Source: Glaciecola sp034112105
GTDB lineage: Bacteria > Pseudomonadota > Gammaproteobacteria > Enterobacterales > Alteromonadaceae
Direction of reading: 5' to 3'
NCBI GenBank assembly: GCA_034112105.1
Contig: JAWUVZ010000098.1
Span: 1-21,742, forward strand
Length of the DNA stretch: 21,742 bases
The notes under the pieces are model-generated. The model saw only the letters and a program-made list of their open reading frames with translations, did not search any database and had not been told where the DNA came from. Below, one piece after another: positions 1 to 9,483 of this stretch; position 1 is the stretch's first letter, and every line of letters begins with the position of its first letter. Both the position numbers and the translations under genes were made by a program.

Positions 1-510
1 TCGTTTCAACGCGAGAGAATGTTTCATATCGTTCAGCAAAAGGAACTATACGGTATTGTTTATTTGCCAGAGAAAGAGCTATCCAAAGTTCACAAAGACC
101 AAAAGGCTCGCTTAATTGTTACTGCCTTGAATGACGCAGAAATCAAGGCATTTGTTGAACGGATTAGTCCTGTAATTGATTCGAAAACAGGTACATTCAA
201 AGTGACATTCCGCGTACCAAACGAAGATAACAAACTAATGACAGGTATGTTTACACAAGTAAGCTTAAATTATAATACGCGTGATAATGCGACATTGTTA
301 CCTAGAAAAGCGATGCTTGCTTTGGACGATACTGTTAACGTATTTGTTGTCGATGACAAAGGAATTGCTAGAAAAGTCACCATCAAAACAGGCTATCAAG
401 AGGGCAAGTATGTTGAGGTAACTGAGGGATTGTCTGGTAACGAAACAGTTGTGGTTACCGGTCATCAAAACCTAAAAGACAACGCTCTCGTTAATATCGT
501 TAACGGTTAA
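1..510 (+). CDS. RND efflux periplasmic adaptor (membrane fusion protein), 3' part
   Basis: This is the C-terminal 169 residues of a HlyD/AcrA-type periplasmic adaptor, which links an inner-membrane RND pump to an outer-membrane channel. The frame is open from base 1, so the gene begins outside the window and the ATG at 19 is internal. The start of the visible part (ELYGIVYLPE) fits the beta-barrel domain. The stretch PVIDSKTGTFKVTFRVPN followed by LMTGMFTQV is the usual adaptor pattern leading into the membrane-proximal domain, which ends in GLSGNETVVVTG. The stop lies 14 bp before the GTG of the first RND permease, so the three genes form one operon. The family assignment rests on pattern recognition. 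The N-terminal lipoyl/hairpin part and any signal peptide or lipobox cannot be seen. Confidence 0.88.
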   Translation, partial: SFQRERMFHIVQQKELYGIVYLPEKELSKVHKDQKARLIVTALNDAEIKAFVERISPVIDSKTGTFKVTFRVPNEDNKLMTGMFTQVSLNYNTRDNATLLPRKAMLALDDTVNVFVVDDKGIARKVTIKTGYQEGKYVEVTEGLSGNETVVVTGHQNLKDNALVNIVNG

Positions 511-524
511 TTAAGGGGATCATC

Positions 525-3500
525 GTGAACTTAATTAATGTTGCAGTAAAGCGGCCCGTTACCGTTTGGATGTTTACTTTGGCAGTATTATTGTTTGGCT
601 TAGTGTCACTGTCTCGCTTGTCTATCAACTTGCTACCTGAATTGTCATATCCGACCTTAACTATTCGTACAGATTATATGGGTGCCGCGCCCGGTGAGGT
701 AGAGCAACTGGTTACTAAACCTATCGAAGAAGTTGTTGGTGTGGTCAAGGGCGTTCGTAAGGTTGTGTCTGCGTCAAAGGCTGAGCAATCGGATGTCGTA
801 CTGGAGTTTGAGTGGGGCACTGAAATGGATTTAGCGAGCTTAGAAGTTCGCGAAAAGCTCGATGTTTTATTTTTACCGTTAGATGTAAAACGACCCTTGT
901 TATTGCGTTTTAACCCGAGCCTCGACCCCGTAATGCGCTTAGGTTTAGGCGCCGTGAGTGAGAAAGTTAATAGCTCGGTTGGCATGGACATTAACGCCAC
1001 TAAACGTATTCGAACTTACGCTGAAGAAGAGATAAAACGCAAGTTAGAGTCCATTGAAGGCGTTGCTTCAGTGCGCATAGGTGGCGGACTTGAAAACGAA
1101 ATTCAAGTGCTTATTGATCAACAAAGAACCAGCCAACTTAACATCTCTATCAGTGACATTATCCAACGCCTCAAAGACGAAAATGTAAATGCATCAGGTG
1201 GTCGTGTTGAAGACGGTTCACAAGAATACCTCGTGCGTACTATTAATCAGTTTGAATCACTGGACGACATGCGCAACCTTTATATTGCAACCCGAGAGGG
1301 CAGATTTATAAAGTTGAATGACGTTGCCGAGGTCGTTGATGCATATAAAGAACGCGATTCAATTTCCCGTTTTAATGGCTTAGAGGGTGTTGAAATAGCG
1401 GTTTATAAAGAAGGTGATGCAAATACAGTGGATGTGGCCAATGCCGTGACTCAACGTTTAGAAAATATTCGTAGTAGTTTGCCCGAAAACTATGAGTTAC
1501 AAAAAGTATATGACCAATCTGAATTCATCTCCAATGCTATTGCAGAAGTGAAATCAGCTGCCCTTGTCGGTGGTGTCTTAGCCATGTTCATTTTGTATTT
1601 CTTTCTCAAGAATGTTTGGGCTACTTTAATTATTTCGATTTCAATACCCGTTTCTATTATCGCTACCTTCAACTTGATGAATAGCTATGACATTAGTTTA
1701 AATATAATGAGTCTGGGCGGGATTGCATTGGCGATCGGGTTATTAGTTGATAACAGTATTGTGGTATTAGAAAATATAGATCGCCACAAAAAGAACCAAG
1801 TCAACGCTATGGAAGCTGCCTCAATAGGCACTTCAGAAGTGTCGATGGCTATTGTTGCGTCGACCTTAACCACAATGGCTGTGTTCTTTCCTCTGGTTTT
1901 TGTTGAAGGTATTGCAGGGCAATTATTCAGTGACCAAGCGTTAACTGTTACTTTTGCTTTATTAGTTTCCCTCGTTGTTGCTCTCACTCTTATTCCTATG
2001 TTGGCAGCGCGCGATAGATCTCATGTTAGTGTTACCACACAAAGTACCGAACTTGATTTAGGACCGCGTTTTAAAACCGACAAACCAACGGGCAAAATCA
2101 AACGCTTTTTCTGGTACGTAGGGATTCCGTTGCGCTGGTTATTTAAAGTCATTTTCTACTTTATTCCTGCTGCTATTGTTGGGTTTACAGTGTCTTTGTT
2201 TAGAATTCTTAGCGTAGTATTAGGTGGATTATTTAAACCGGCGCTTTGGGTATTTGATAAAATATATGATGGATTGTCTGCTACTTATTTCAAATTGTTA
2301 GATTGGGCGATGCAGGCCAGACTCCTAGTTTTTGGTGTGATTATTTCAGTTTCGTTATTGTCAGTATTGCTTATACCGAGGCTTGGTATCGAACTAATAC
2401 CACCCATGTCGCAAGGCGAGTTCGATGTTGAAATCACCCTAACTACCGGTTCAAGACTCGAAAATACTGACGAACTACTTTCCCAATTAGCTACTTTTAC
2501 ACAGCAACAAGAAGGTGTTGAACGAACCTATTCATTGGCTGGTACGGGCAGTTTAATGAATGCCTCACCGGCACAAGGTGGCGATCATTGGGGTAAACTC
2601 AACGTGGTAATGGAAGATGTTGCAACTGTTGAGCAAGAGCAAGAAGTCATTGAAGCTATGCGCGCTTATCTACGAAATAAGGCGGGAATACAAAGTAAAT
2701 TTGGCGCACCAGAATTATTCAGTTTTTCAACACCGCTGGAAATTGAGATCATTGGATATGATTTGGTTAATTTAAAAAGATACGGTGATGTGCTGGCAGA
2801 TGAGCTTGCAAAAAATAATCGTTTTGCTGATATTAAAAGCTCTTTGCAAAGCGGCAACCCTGAATTGAAAATTAATTTTGACCACTCAAAATTAGCTCAA
2901 TTAGGTTTGAGCGCGCCCACTGTCTCTAAGCTGATCGCCACTAAAATAGGTGGGGAAATTGCGAGCAAATTCAGTATTGATGAAAGAAAAGTCGATATAT
3001 TGGTGCGTAATCAAGAGCAGCAGCGAGATTCAGTCGCCGATATTGGGAGAATCATTATTAATCCTGGAGTCTCGCCATCTGTTCCATTGTCGGCTGTGGC
3101 TGATATTGAAATGTCAGTAGGCCCAAGTGAAATTAGCCGTGTCGGTCAACAACGTGTTGTGTTGGTTTCAGCTAACTTAGCTTATGGTGATCTTGGTGCG
3201 GCCGCAAATGATGCACAACAAGCGATCGATAATATACAATTGCCTATCAGTCTGCAAGCTAGGGTAGCTGGGCAAAGCGAGGAAATGAAGGCCAGTTTTG
3301 AGTCTCTCTATCTTGCTCTGGCGTTGGCAGTATTCATGGTGTATATCGTGATGGCTTCACAATTTGAATCCTTCTTACACCCGTTCCTTATTTTGTTTAC
3401 TGTGCCGATGGCTTGTGCAGGCTCAATTTATGGCTTAGTGCTAACCAGCACAAATGTAAGTGTCGTGGTTTTTATTGGCTTAATTATGCTGGCAGGTATT

Positions 3501-3863
3501 GTCGTTAATAATGCGATTGTGTTGATTGACCGGATTAACCAGCTGCGCCAAAGTGGTGTTGAAAAGGGGATAGCGATAATAGAGGCAGCACAAAGTCGAT
3601 TACGCCCAATTTTGATGACAACGATAACAACAGTGTTAGGCTTGTTACCAATGGCAATAGGTTTGGGTGAAGGCTCTGAAATTCGCACACCTATGGCAAT
3701 TACCGTTATCTTTGGCTTGTTATTCGCATCGTTGCTAACCCTTTTCCTTATTCCTGTGTTGTACAGTTTGTTCGATCGCAAACAATTTAAGTCTGTTCCT
3801 AATTCAGTTCAGGATTCTACTGCACCTAAAGTAAGTACAGCAGAGGAGCCAAGCCATGGATAA
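525..3863 (+). CDS. RND efflux permease, first of a tandem pair
   Basis: A 1112-residue inner-membrane RND (HAE-type) permease, which would export hydrophobic or amphiphilic compounds using the proton gradient. It starts at GTG 525, with AAGGGG just upstream and the typical N-terminus MNLINVAVKRPVTVWM. It has the two-fold RND layout: TM1 near 13-30, a porter domain, TM2-6 at about 340-495, a second half from about 600, and TM8-12 at about 925-1080. TM4 reads GLLVDNSIVVLEN, with Asp409-Asn410 where AcrB has two Asp. TM10 reads GIVVNNAIVLID, with Asn995-Asn996 where AcrB has Lys940. This pattern is the one I recall from SwrC/YerP-like pumps. Residues about 500-585 are longer than usual between the halves and contain extra hydrophobic stretches. 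The stop overlaps the next permease start by 8 bp. The substrate cannot be told from sequence. Confidence 0.93.
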   Translation: MNLINVAVKRPVTVWMFTLAVLLFGLVSLSRLSINLLPELSYPTLTIRTDYMGAAPGEVEQLVTKPIEEVVGVVKGVRKVVSASKAEQSDVVLEFEWGTEMDLASLEVREKLDVLFLPLDVKRPLLLRFNPSLDPVMRLGLGAVSEKVNSSVGMDINATKRIRTYAEEEIKRKLESIEGVASVRIGGGLENEIQVLIDQQRTSQLNISISDIIQRLKDENVNASGGRVEDGSQEYLVRTINQFESLDDMRNLYIATREGRFIKLNDVAEVVDAYKERDSISRFNGLEGVEIAVYKEGDANTVDVANAVTQRLENIRSSLPENYELQKVYDQSEFISNAIAEVKSAALVGGVLAMFILYFFLKNVWATLIISISIPVSIIATFNLMNSYDISLNIMSLGGIALAIGLLVDNSIVVLENIDRHKKNQVNAMEAASIGTSEVSMAIVASTLTTMAVFFPLVFVEGIAGQLFSDQALTVTFALLVSLVVALTLIPMLAARDRSHVSVTTQSTELDLGPRFKTDKPTGKIKRFFWYVGIPLRWLFKVIFYFIPAAIVGFTVSLFRILSVVLGGLFKPALWVFDKIYDGLSATYFKLLDWAMQARLLVFGVIISVSLLSVLLIPRLGIELIPPMSQGEFDVEITLTTGSRLENTDELLSQLATFTQQQEGVERTYSLAGTGSLMNASPAQGGDHWGKLNVVMEDVATVEQEQEVIEAMRAYLRNKAGIQSKFGAPELFSFSTPLEIEIIGYDLVNLKRYGDVLADELAKNNRFADIKSSLQSGNPELKINFDHSKLAQLGLSAPTVSKLIATKIGGEIASKFSIDERKVDILVRNQEQQRDSVADIGRIIINPGVSPSVPLSAVADIEMSVGPSEISRVGQQRVVLVSANLAYGDLGAAANDAQQAIDNIQLPISLQARVAGQSEEMKASFESLYLALALAVFMVYIVMASQFESFLHPFLILFTVPMACAGSIYGLVLTSTNVSVVVFIGLIMLAGIVVNNAIVLIDRINQLRQSGVEKGIAIIEAAQSRLRPILMTTITTVLGLLPMAIGLGEGSEIRTPMAITVIFGLLFASLLTLFLIPVLYSLFDRKQFKSVPNSVQDSTAPKVSTAEEPSHG

Positions 3864-6800
3864 GTTCTCACATGCAGGTGCATTGCTTGCTTCATTCGCT
3901 ATACGGCGTCCGGTTACCATCACAATGTTGTTTTTTTCGTTACTTGTTATGGGACTCGGGGCGAGTCGTTATTTGCCGTTAGAAAAGTTTCCTGGTATCG
4001 ACTTCCCAGAACTATTTATTCAAGTACCGTATCAAGATGCAACACCAGCTGAAATTGAAAAAATGATCACGCGTCCGGTTGAAGAGGCGTTAGCGACTAT
4101 GTCGGGTATTAAACGACTGCGGTCGGTTTCGAACGAAAACAGTGCTGAAATTAATATTCGTTTTGACTGGGACGCAAATATAAAAGCTAAAAGTATAGAA
4201 GCTCGCGAAAAAATTGATGCTATACGTCATCTACTGCCGAGTGATGTTGAGCGTGTCATGGTATATAAATTCAATTTGTCTGACATGCCTGTGTTTCAAT
4301 TGCGCTTATCTAGTGATCGCGATATTTCAAATTCCTTTGATTTGTTAGAGCGTAATTTGAAAATGCCGATTGAACGCATTAAAGGCGTTTCAAGAGTGGA
4401 ATTATATGGCGTACAAAAAAAGCAGATTTCAATTCGTCTTGACCCAGATCGCGTCGCTGCATTGCATGTTGATGTCGACGCATTAACGACAACCTTGCGC
4501 GAAGCTAACTTTTCTATGACAGCGGGGCAATTTTTTGACCTCGACCAAAAAATTACCGTTAATCCGACGGGTGAATATAAGAGCAAAGAAGAAATTGCAG
4601 ACCTAATGGTTATGCGCAATGTTCGACTCAGTGACATTGCACAAGTGATATATGAAACACCAAAGGCGATGGAAGGTAGGCACTTAGATAAGACCCATGC
4701 AATCGGTTTGAATATCTTCAGAGAGTCGGGCGCAAACCTAGTTGAAGTGTCAGATGCTGTCATGGCAGAAATTGAAAATGCAAAAAACAGCAGTGCATTT
4801 AACGGCATTAATGTTTTTATTATGCAAGATGAAGCAACTAGTGTTACTCAATCGCTGCAAGACCTAATAAATTCAGGCTTACTTGGCGGGTTTTTATCAA
4901 TCATTGTGTTGTATTTATTTTTACGTAATTTGGCAACGACGCTGGTAGTTGTGTTATCTGTCCCCTTCGCTATTTGTATCACACTCGCCTGTATGTATTT
5001 TATGGGTTACACGCTAAATATTTTATCTCTTATGGGCTTAATGCTGGCAGTAGGCATGTTGGTAGATAATGCGGTGGTAGTGACGGAGAGTATTTTTCAA
5101 GAACGCGAAAAGTCGAGCGACATAATAGAAGCAACTAAAAAAGGTGTTTCGTTAGTTAGCCTAGCGATTATTGCTGGCACGGCTACCACAGTGATTGTGT
5201 TTTTGCCGAACATCGTTGGGGTAAAAGCAGAGATAACTGTATTTTTAGAGCATGTTGCTGTTTCAATTTGTATATCGTTAGTAGCATCGCTGCTGATTGC
5301 TCAAACCCTCATTCCGTTGCTCACAACAAAACTTAAAATTAAGCCGAAATCGGCGCAACAAAAGCCGTCTAAATTAAAAGCAATATATGAATATGTCTTA
5401 AGATGGACACTTGCGCACCAAAAAGCGACAGGAGTCATTGCGATTGCAATATTACTAAGTACTAGTATCCCAATGACATTGTTGAAAAGTGATGATGACA
5501 GCAACAATAACCAAGATCGTATTTGGCTGAACTATGATATCCAAGGGAATTACAGTTTAGGGGAAGTAGAGAAGTCAGTTGCCAAAATGGAGGACTATTT
5601 GTATGCGAACAAAGGGAAATTCCATATCAAGCAAGTTTATAGCTACTACACTGCCGGTTTTGCTGTGTCGGGAATTACTTTAGAAGATGACATACCCGTA
5701 AAAGTAACAGACATAAAAAATGATATTAAAGAGACAATGCCCTTATTTGCTAGAGCTAAACCTTCGTTTCAGTGGGATGAAGGGTCAGGTGGAGGGGTGC
5801 GACTTACCCTATTTGGTCAGAGCTCTGAAAATCTGTTGGAATTAGCCAATCAAATCGTACCGGTATTAAATAGTGTCGAAGGCCTAACTGATGTAAAAAC
5901 CGATGTGGACGGTCAAGATTTTGAGCTGCAACTGACTGTAGATAGAGAAAAAGCCTTTCGTTTTGGTTTAAGCTCAACGGATGTGGCGACAATTGTGAGT
6001 ACGGCATTACGCGGCTCAAATTTGCGCACATTCAGAGGTGAGACAGACGGAGAGGTTAGTATTCGATTGATGTACGATGAGTCGCTGCAAACTTCGGTCG
6101 AAAAGCTACGTAATCTGACTATTTTTCGAGATGAGAATCAAAACGTGACTTTGGATATGGTGGCAAGCATGAAAGTCGAGCCACGATTATCGCAAATACA
6201 ACGCAGTTCTCGCCAAACGTCACTGAGTATTGGTGGTAACTTGGAGTCTGACATCACGGTAGACGAAGCTCGCGAGCGGATTGAGTTAATTATGCAGAAC
6301 ATTGAATTGCCTGCTGGATATTCGTGGTCTTTAGAGGGAAGTTTTCAGCGCCAAGATGAAGACGAATCGATAATGCTAACTAATATGGTACTAGCTATTA
6401 TCATGATATATATCGTGATGGCTGCTTTGTTCGAGTCATTGTTGTTGCCAACAGCAGTTCTTACCTCGCTTATTTTTTCATTTACCGGTGTTTTCTGGGC
6501 ATTCTTTATAACAGGTAATGCGATGACAGTGATGGGAATGATAGGCATGTTGATCTTAATGGGTATCGTGGTAAACAACGGCATTGTGCTAGTCGACCGA
6601 ATAAATCATCTCGCTAACACCGGCATGAGTGTGCCCGATGCAATAATTGATGGGTGCTTAACTCGTGTTAGACCTATTTTAATGACAGTGCTAACCACTG
6701 TGTTAGGGCTGCTACCGCTAGCCCTCGGTGATGTTAATATTGGTGGCGATGGACCCCCTTATGCGCCTATGGCGATAGCGATTATTGGTGGTTTGTTATT

Positions 6801-6927
6801 CAGTACTATCACCAGTTTATTCCTTGTGCCTTTAGCATATTTGCTGCTGCTGAAATTACGTCGAGCGACCGTGGAAATGATCAGTGAGAGTAAGATGATG
6901 GTGTCTAAACTAATTAAAGCAGCGTGA
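3856..6927 (+). CDS. RND efflux permease, second of a tandem pair
   Basis: A 1023-residue RND permease starting at ATG 3856, inside the last codons of the preceding permease, which implies translational coupling. The N-terminus has the usual IRRPVTITMLFF first transmembrane segment, then a porter domain, TM2-6 at about 338-490, a second periplasmic domain and TM8-12 at about 840-1010. TM4 has LAVGMLVDNAVVV (Asp404-Asn405) and TM10 has MGIVVNNGIVLVD (Asn907-Asn908), so the AcrB-type Lys is missing here as in its partner. Two different permeases behind one adaptor recall MdtABC, where the pump is a B2C heterotrimer; a mixed trimer is therefore my inference. It lacks the long central insert of the first permease. 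No outer-membrane factor gene follows, so the channel must be encoded elsewhere. Confidence 0.93.
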   Translation: MDKFSHAGALLASFAIRRPVTITMLFFSLLVMGLGASRYLPLEKFPGIDFPELFIQVPYQDATPAEIEKMITRPVEEALATMSGIKRLRSVSNENSAEINIRFDWDANIKAKSIEAREKIDAIRHLLPSDVERVMVYKFNLSDMPVFQLRLSSDRDISNSFDLLERNLKMPIERIKGVSRVELYGVQKKQISIRLDPDRVAALHVDVDALTTTLREANFSMTAGQFFDLDQKITVNPTGEYKSKEEIADLMVMRNVRLSDIAQVIYETPKAMEGRHLDKTHAIGLNIFRESGANLVEVSDAVMAEIENAKNSSAFNGINVFIMQDEATSVTQSLQDLINSGLLGGFLSIIVLYLFLRNLATTLVVVLSVPFAICITLACMYFMGYTLNILSLMGLMLAVGMLVDNAVVVTESIFQEREKSSDIIEATKKGVSLVSLAIIAGTATTVIVFLPNIVGVKAEITVFLEHVAVSICISLVASLLIAQTLIPLLTTKLKIKPKSAQQKPSKLKAIYEYVLRWTLAHQKATGVIAIAILLSTSIPMTLLKSDDDSNNNQDRIWLNYDIQGNYSLGEVEKSVAKMEDYLYANKGKFHIKQVYSYYTAGFAVSGITLEDDIPVKVTDIKNDIKETMPLFARAKPSFQWDEGSGGGVRLTLFGQSSENLLELANQIVPVLNSVEGLTDVKTDVDGQDFELQLTVDREKAFRFGLSSTDVATIVSTALRGSNLRTFRGETDGEVSIRLMYDESLQTSVEKLRNLTIFRDENQNVTLDMVASMKVEPRLSQIQRSSRQTSLSIGGNLESDITVDEARERIELIMQNIELPAGYSWSLEGSFQRQDEDESIMLTNMVLAIIMIYIVMAALFESLLLPTAVLTSLIFSFTGVFWAFFITGNAMTVMGMIGMLILMGIVVNNGIVLVDRINHLANTGMSVPDAIIDGCLTRVRPILMTVLTTVLGLLPLALGDVNIGGDGPPYAPMAIAIIGGLLFSTITSLFLVPLAYLLLLKLRRATVEMISESKMMVSKLIKAA

Positions 6928-7084
6928 TGGAACATTCACGCTTGAGAAAACTATATTACTTGGGCTTCAACATGGGTAATATTTTTAGCGTATTATATTC
7001 TCAAATAAAGGAATGCAGAATTGATTTTAGATAATGGTCTACAAGCATCATAAAATCAGATAACATATTTCGCAGATAACATAA

Positions 7085-7924
7085 ATGCCTCTTTTTAAAG
7101 TGAACCAAAATTTGAATGTAGCTACGTTACTCAAGCCAATCAACAGCTTCCTAAAGTGTGAAACTCCACAAGCTTGGGTTGACGAGGCGATAAAGCCCCA
7201 AAATTTGTCAGTTGTGCTGCTCGATCATCTAATTTGTGAATTAAAGGCAGCGCAAAGTGCTATGTTTTTAATACGCCGATATGCGGTAGATAAAGAAAGC
7301 AGCCAAGCCTTGTTACAGTGGTTAAAGCCATATGAGGATTTCACTTATCGAATGCAGGGCGATTGGCGCGTTTTAGCAAAGCACAACAAGCTAACTAAGT
7401 CGATGATGCCAGCACAAAACTCTGCATATGGGCAGGGTCTGATCGATAAAATGGTGTTGTTGATAAAGGAAGAACTTCATCACTTTTATCAAGTGTTAGA
7501 GATGATGGAACATTATCAAGTTACTTATGAAAATATCTCTTCAAGTCGTTATGCTAAAGGTCTGTTGCGGCATGTGAAGACCCACGAACCTGATGCTCTT
7601 ATTGATAAACTAATTTGTGGCGCCTTTATTGAAGCTCGCTCATGCGAACGTTTCGCAAAGTTAGCTCCGCATGTTGATGCCAAATTAGGCGACTTTTATA
7701 TGTCGTTGCTGCGCTCAGAAGCGAGGCATTTTGAAGATTATCTCGAATTGGCCGAATCAATAGCAGGTAAAGATATTTCAGAGCGTGTGGCTATTTTTGC
7801 TGAGGTTGAAGCCGATCTTATACAATCACCTGATAGTGGTGAGTTTCGTTTCCATAGTGGTGTGGCGGATAAGTCGCAGTGCCTGGTAAACAGGGCTTCG
7901 TCAGACAAAAAACAATGCGCCTAA
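7085..7924 (+). CDS. miaE: tRNA-(ms2io6A)-hydroxylase MiaE
   Basis: A 279-residue non-haem diiron monooxygenase of the ferritin-like fold. It hydroxylates the isopentenyl group of 2-methylthio-N6-isopentenyladenosine at position 37 of tRNAs reading U-initial codons. The diiron ligand set is visible in order: Glu52 (CELKAA), Glu130-Leu-His-His133 (an ExxH), Glu183 (IEARSCERF) and Glu212-Ala-Arg-His215 (EARHFEDY). The ATG at 7085 gives a normal N-terminus; no strong Shine-Dalgarno is seen. After about residue 230 the tail is poorly patterned and probably variable. It stands alone, 157 bp after the efflux operon and convergent with lpxH, so it is most likely transcribed from its own promoter. 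Confidence 0.93.
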   Translation: MPLFKVNQNLNVATLLKPINSFLKCETPQAWVDEAIKPQNLSVVLLDHLICELKAAQSAMFLIRRYAVDKESSQALLQWLKPYEDFTYRMQGDWRVLAKHNKLTKSMMPAQNSAYGQGLIDKMVLLIKEELHHFYQVLEMMEHYQVTYENISSSRYAKGLLRHVKTHEPDALIDKLICGAFIEARSCERFAKLAPHVDAKLGDFYMSLLRSEARHFEDYLELAESIAGKDISERVAIFAEVEADLIQSPDSGEFRFHSGVADKSQCLVNRASSDKKQCA

Positions 7925-7987
7925 AAGAACGACGCGACCGGCTAATTCAACCACAACAGATAATTAAACATAAATTACCACGAATAA

Positions 7988-8710
7988 TTAGAAACCCCGA
8001 CTTTCCAAAGACAAATGTTGCTTATCAGCAATAAGGATACTGCCTTGATCATACCAATCACCCAATACAATGCGTTTCATCAGTCTGTTATCAAGCGTAA
8101 ATGTATGGACCTTTGGGCGGTGAGTATGTCCATGTATTAGCAAATCAGCGCCATGACGCCGCATTGCTAACTCAACTTCACTTTGCGTAACGTCCATAAT
8201 CTCAGCGGTAAGTTGCTTTTGATTATTTTTGCTTATTTGACGTCCGTTATTAGCAATTTTCTGGCGCGTTTTTAAAGGGAGTAAAAGCATCAGTCGAGGC
8301 CACCACCAACTGCGAGATTTTTTACGGAATTTTTGATACTCAATATCGCGAGTACAAAGCTCGTCGCCATGCATCAGCAATGCTTTGCGGCCATACAAAT
8401 CGATGACATACTGCTCAGGGAGAATTTTCATTCCAGCTCTTGCGGCAAAAGATTGACGAATGGCAAAGTCTCTATTGCCATGAATAAAGTAGATTGGCAC
8501 TGTTAAACTTAATGTTTTCAATGCTCTTGCAATACTTTCAGAGAAGCGATTTATATCGTCGTCACCTACCCATACCTCAAACAAATCGCCTAAAATATAT
8601 AGTGCATCAGCATTGAGTGCTTCAGTTTGTAAAAAACGAAATAGGCAGTCGCTAATATCCTTCCGATCTGCGCTTAAATGCAAATCGGAGATAAGGTAGG
8701 TGACAGACAT
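7988..8710 (-). CDS. lpxH: UDP-2,3-diacylglucosamine diphosphatase LpxH
   Basis: A 240-residue calcineurin-like metallophosphoesterase of lipid A synthesis. It hydrolyses UDP-2,3-diacylglucosamine to lipid X and UMP on the cytoplasmic face of the inner membrane. The dimanganese site is complete and in the E. coli register: Asp9 and His11 (SDLHL), Asp42 (GDLFEVWVGDD), Asn79 (GNRD), His114 (MHGDE), and His195/His197 (GHTHRP). Length matches the family. It lies 31 bp downstream of ppiB on the same strand, a pairing common in gammaproteobacteria, so the two are probably co-transcribed. It is convergent with miaE, with 63 bp between their stops and no clear terminator there. Confidence 0.96.
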   Translation of the reverse strand: MSVTYLISDLHLSADRKDISDCLFRFLQTEALNADALYILGDLFEVWVGDDDINRFSESIARALKTLSLTVPIYFIHGNRDFAIRQSFAARAGMKILPEQYVIDLYGRKALLMHGDELCTRDIEYQKFRKKSRSWWWPRLMLLLPLKTRQKIANNGRQISKNNQKQLTAEIMDVTQSEVELAMRRHGADLLIHGHTHRPKVHTFTLDNRLMKRIVLGDWYDQGSILIADKQHLSLESRGF

Positions 8711-8715
8711 ATTGT

Positions 8716-8741
8716 TATAAACCTAAGAATTTAGGTTTATA
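8716..8741. other. Perfect hairpin between ppiB and lpxH
   Basis: An 11-bp perfect inverted repeat (TATAAACCTAA ... TTAGGTTTATA) with a 4-nt GAAT loop fills most of the 31-bp gap between the ppiB stop and the lpxH start. The stem is AT-rich with three G/C pairs. There is no clean U-run on the lpxH-ward side, so it is more likely an attenuator, RNA-processing site or mRNA 3' stabiliser than a full terminator. Confidence 0.6.
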
Positions 8742-9236
8742 TTATTCAATAATTTCAGCTGATAATAGCACTACATCTTCAAGTGGTACGTCTTGATGCA
8801 TACCCATGTTACCCGTAGTTACACCTTTGATTTGTTCAACAACGTCCATACCTTCAACAACTTCGGCAAATACACAGTAACCATAGCCTTGTGAATTTGC
8901 TGCCGTAAAGTCTAAAAAGTTATTATCTTTTACATTAATGAAAAACTGAGCTGTTGCTGAATGTGGGTCATTAGTACGAGCCATTGCAAGGGTACCTACT
9001 TTGTTACTTTTACCATTGTCCGCTTCGTTTTCAATAGGGTCTTTTGGTGTTTTCTGTTCAAGACCAGGTTCAAAACCGCCACCTTGCACCATAAAGTTAC
9101 TGATCACACGATGAAACACGGTTCCATTGTAAAAACCGTCTTCAACATAGCTTAAAAAGTTTGCGACTGTTTTTGGGGCTGCGTCCGCAAACATAGCTAA
9201 CTTGATGTCGCCGTGATTTGTTTTTAAAATTACCAT
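8742..9236 (-). CDS. ppiB: Peptidyl-prolyl cis-trans isomerase B (cyclophilin)
   Basis: A 164-residue cytoplasmic cyclophilin that catalyses cis-trans isomerisation of Xaa-Pro bonds. Family motifs are intact: FHRVISNFMVQGG at residues 41-53 with the catalytic Arg43, and QFFINV at 97-102. The N-terminus MVILKTNHGDIKL enters the first strand directly and there is no signal peptide, so this is the cytoplasmic PpiB rather than periplasmic PpiA. It is the upstream gene of a ppiB-lpxH pair and is divergent from cysS across about 247 bp. I saw no convincing promoter for it. Confidence 0.95.
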   Translation of the reverse strand: MVILKTNHGDIKLAMFADAAPKTVANFLSYVEDGFYNGTVFHRVISNFMVQGGGFEPGLEQKTPKDPIENEADNGKSNKVGTLAMARTNDPHSATAQFFINVKDNNFLDFTAANSQGYGYCVFAEVVEGMDVVEQIKGVTTGNMGMHQDVPLEDVVLLSAEIIE

Positions 9237-9390
9237 TGTATTGTCCTATAAATAATTAATGTTTTGCTCTGTTTTTCGCTTTGCAAAAATAGAAGCCCAA
9301 ACAGTACGCCTAAGTGGCGTAATGGTAGCGTAAAATACCTGTAAGACCAATGAGATGATGATGTTTTTACTGCATTATACATAAAAGCGG

Positions 9391-9418
9391 TTCACATTTA
9401 TGGTGTCGATGCTAGAAT
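9391..9418 (+). promoter_or_regulatory. Possible sigma-70 promoter of cysS
   Basis: TTCACA at 9391-9396 and TAGAAT at 9413-9418 are 16 bp apart, about 65 bp upstream of the cysS ATG, in the divergent ppiB/cysS gap. The match is moderate and no start-site data exist. Confidence 0.35.
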
Positions 9419-9483
9419 TCGTCCGATTTCAACGTTGTTACGCAGAAAAGCTAATTAACAGAACCATGAGGTAAGCACAAAAC

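Noticed and set aside
4296..4808. 170-codon minus-strand frame inside the second RND permease
   Set aside because: It lies wholly antisense to a strongly supported gene and its protein has no recognisable pattern; it is a shadow frame.
6921..6942. Stem AGCGTGA/TCACGCT at the end of the RND operon as a terminator
   Set aside because: The stem is only 7 bp, overlaps the stop codon, and no T-run follows.
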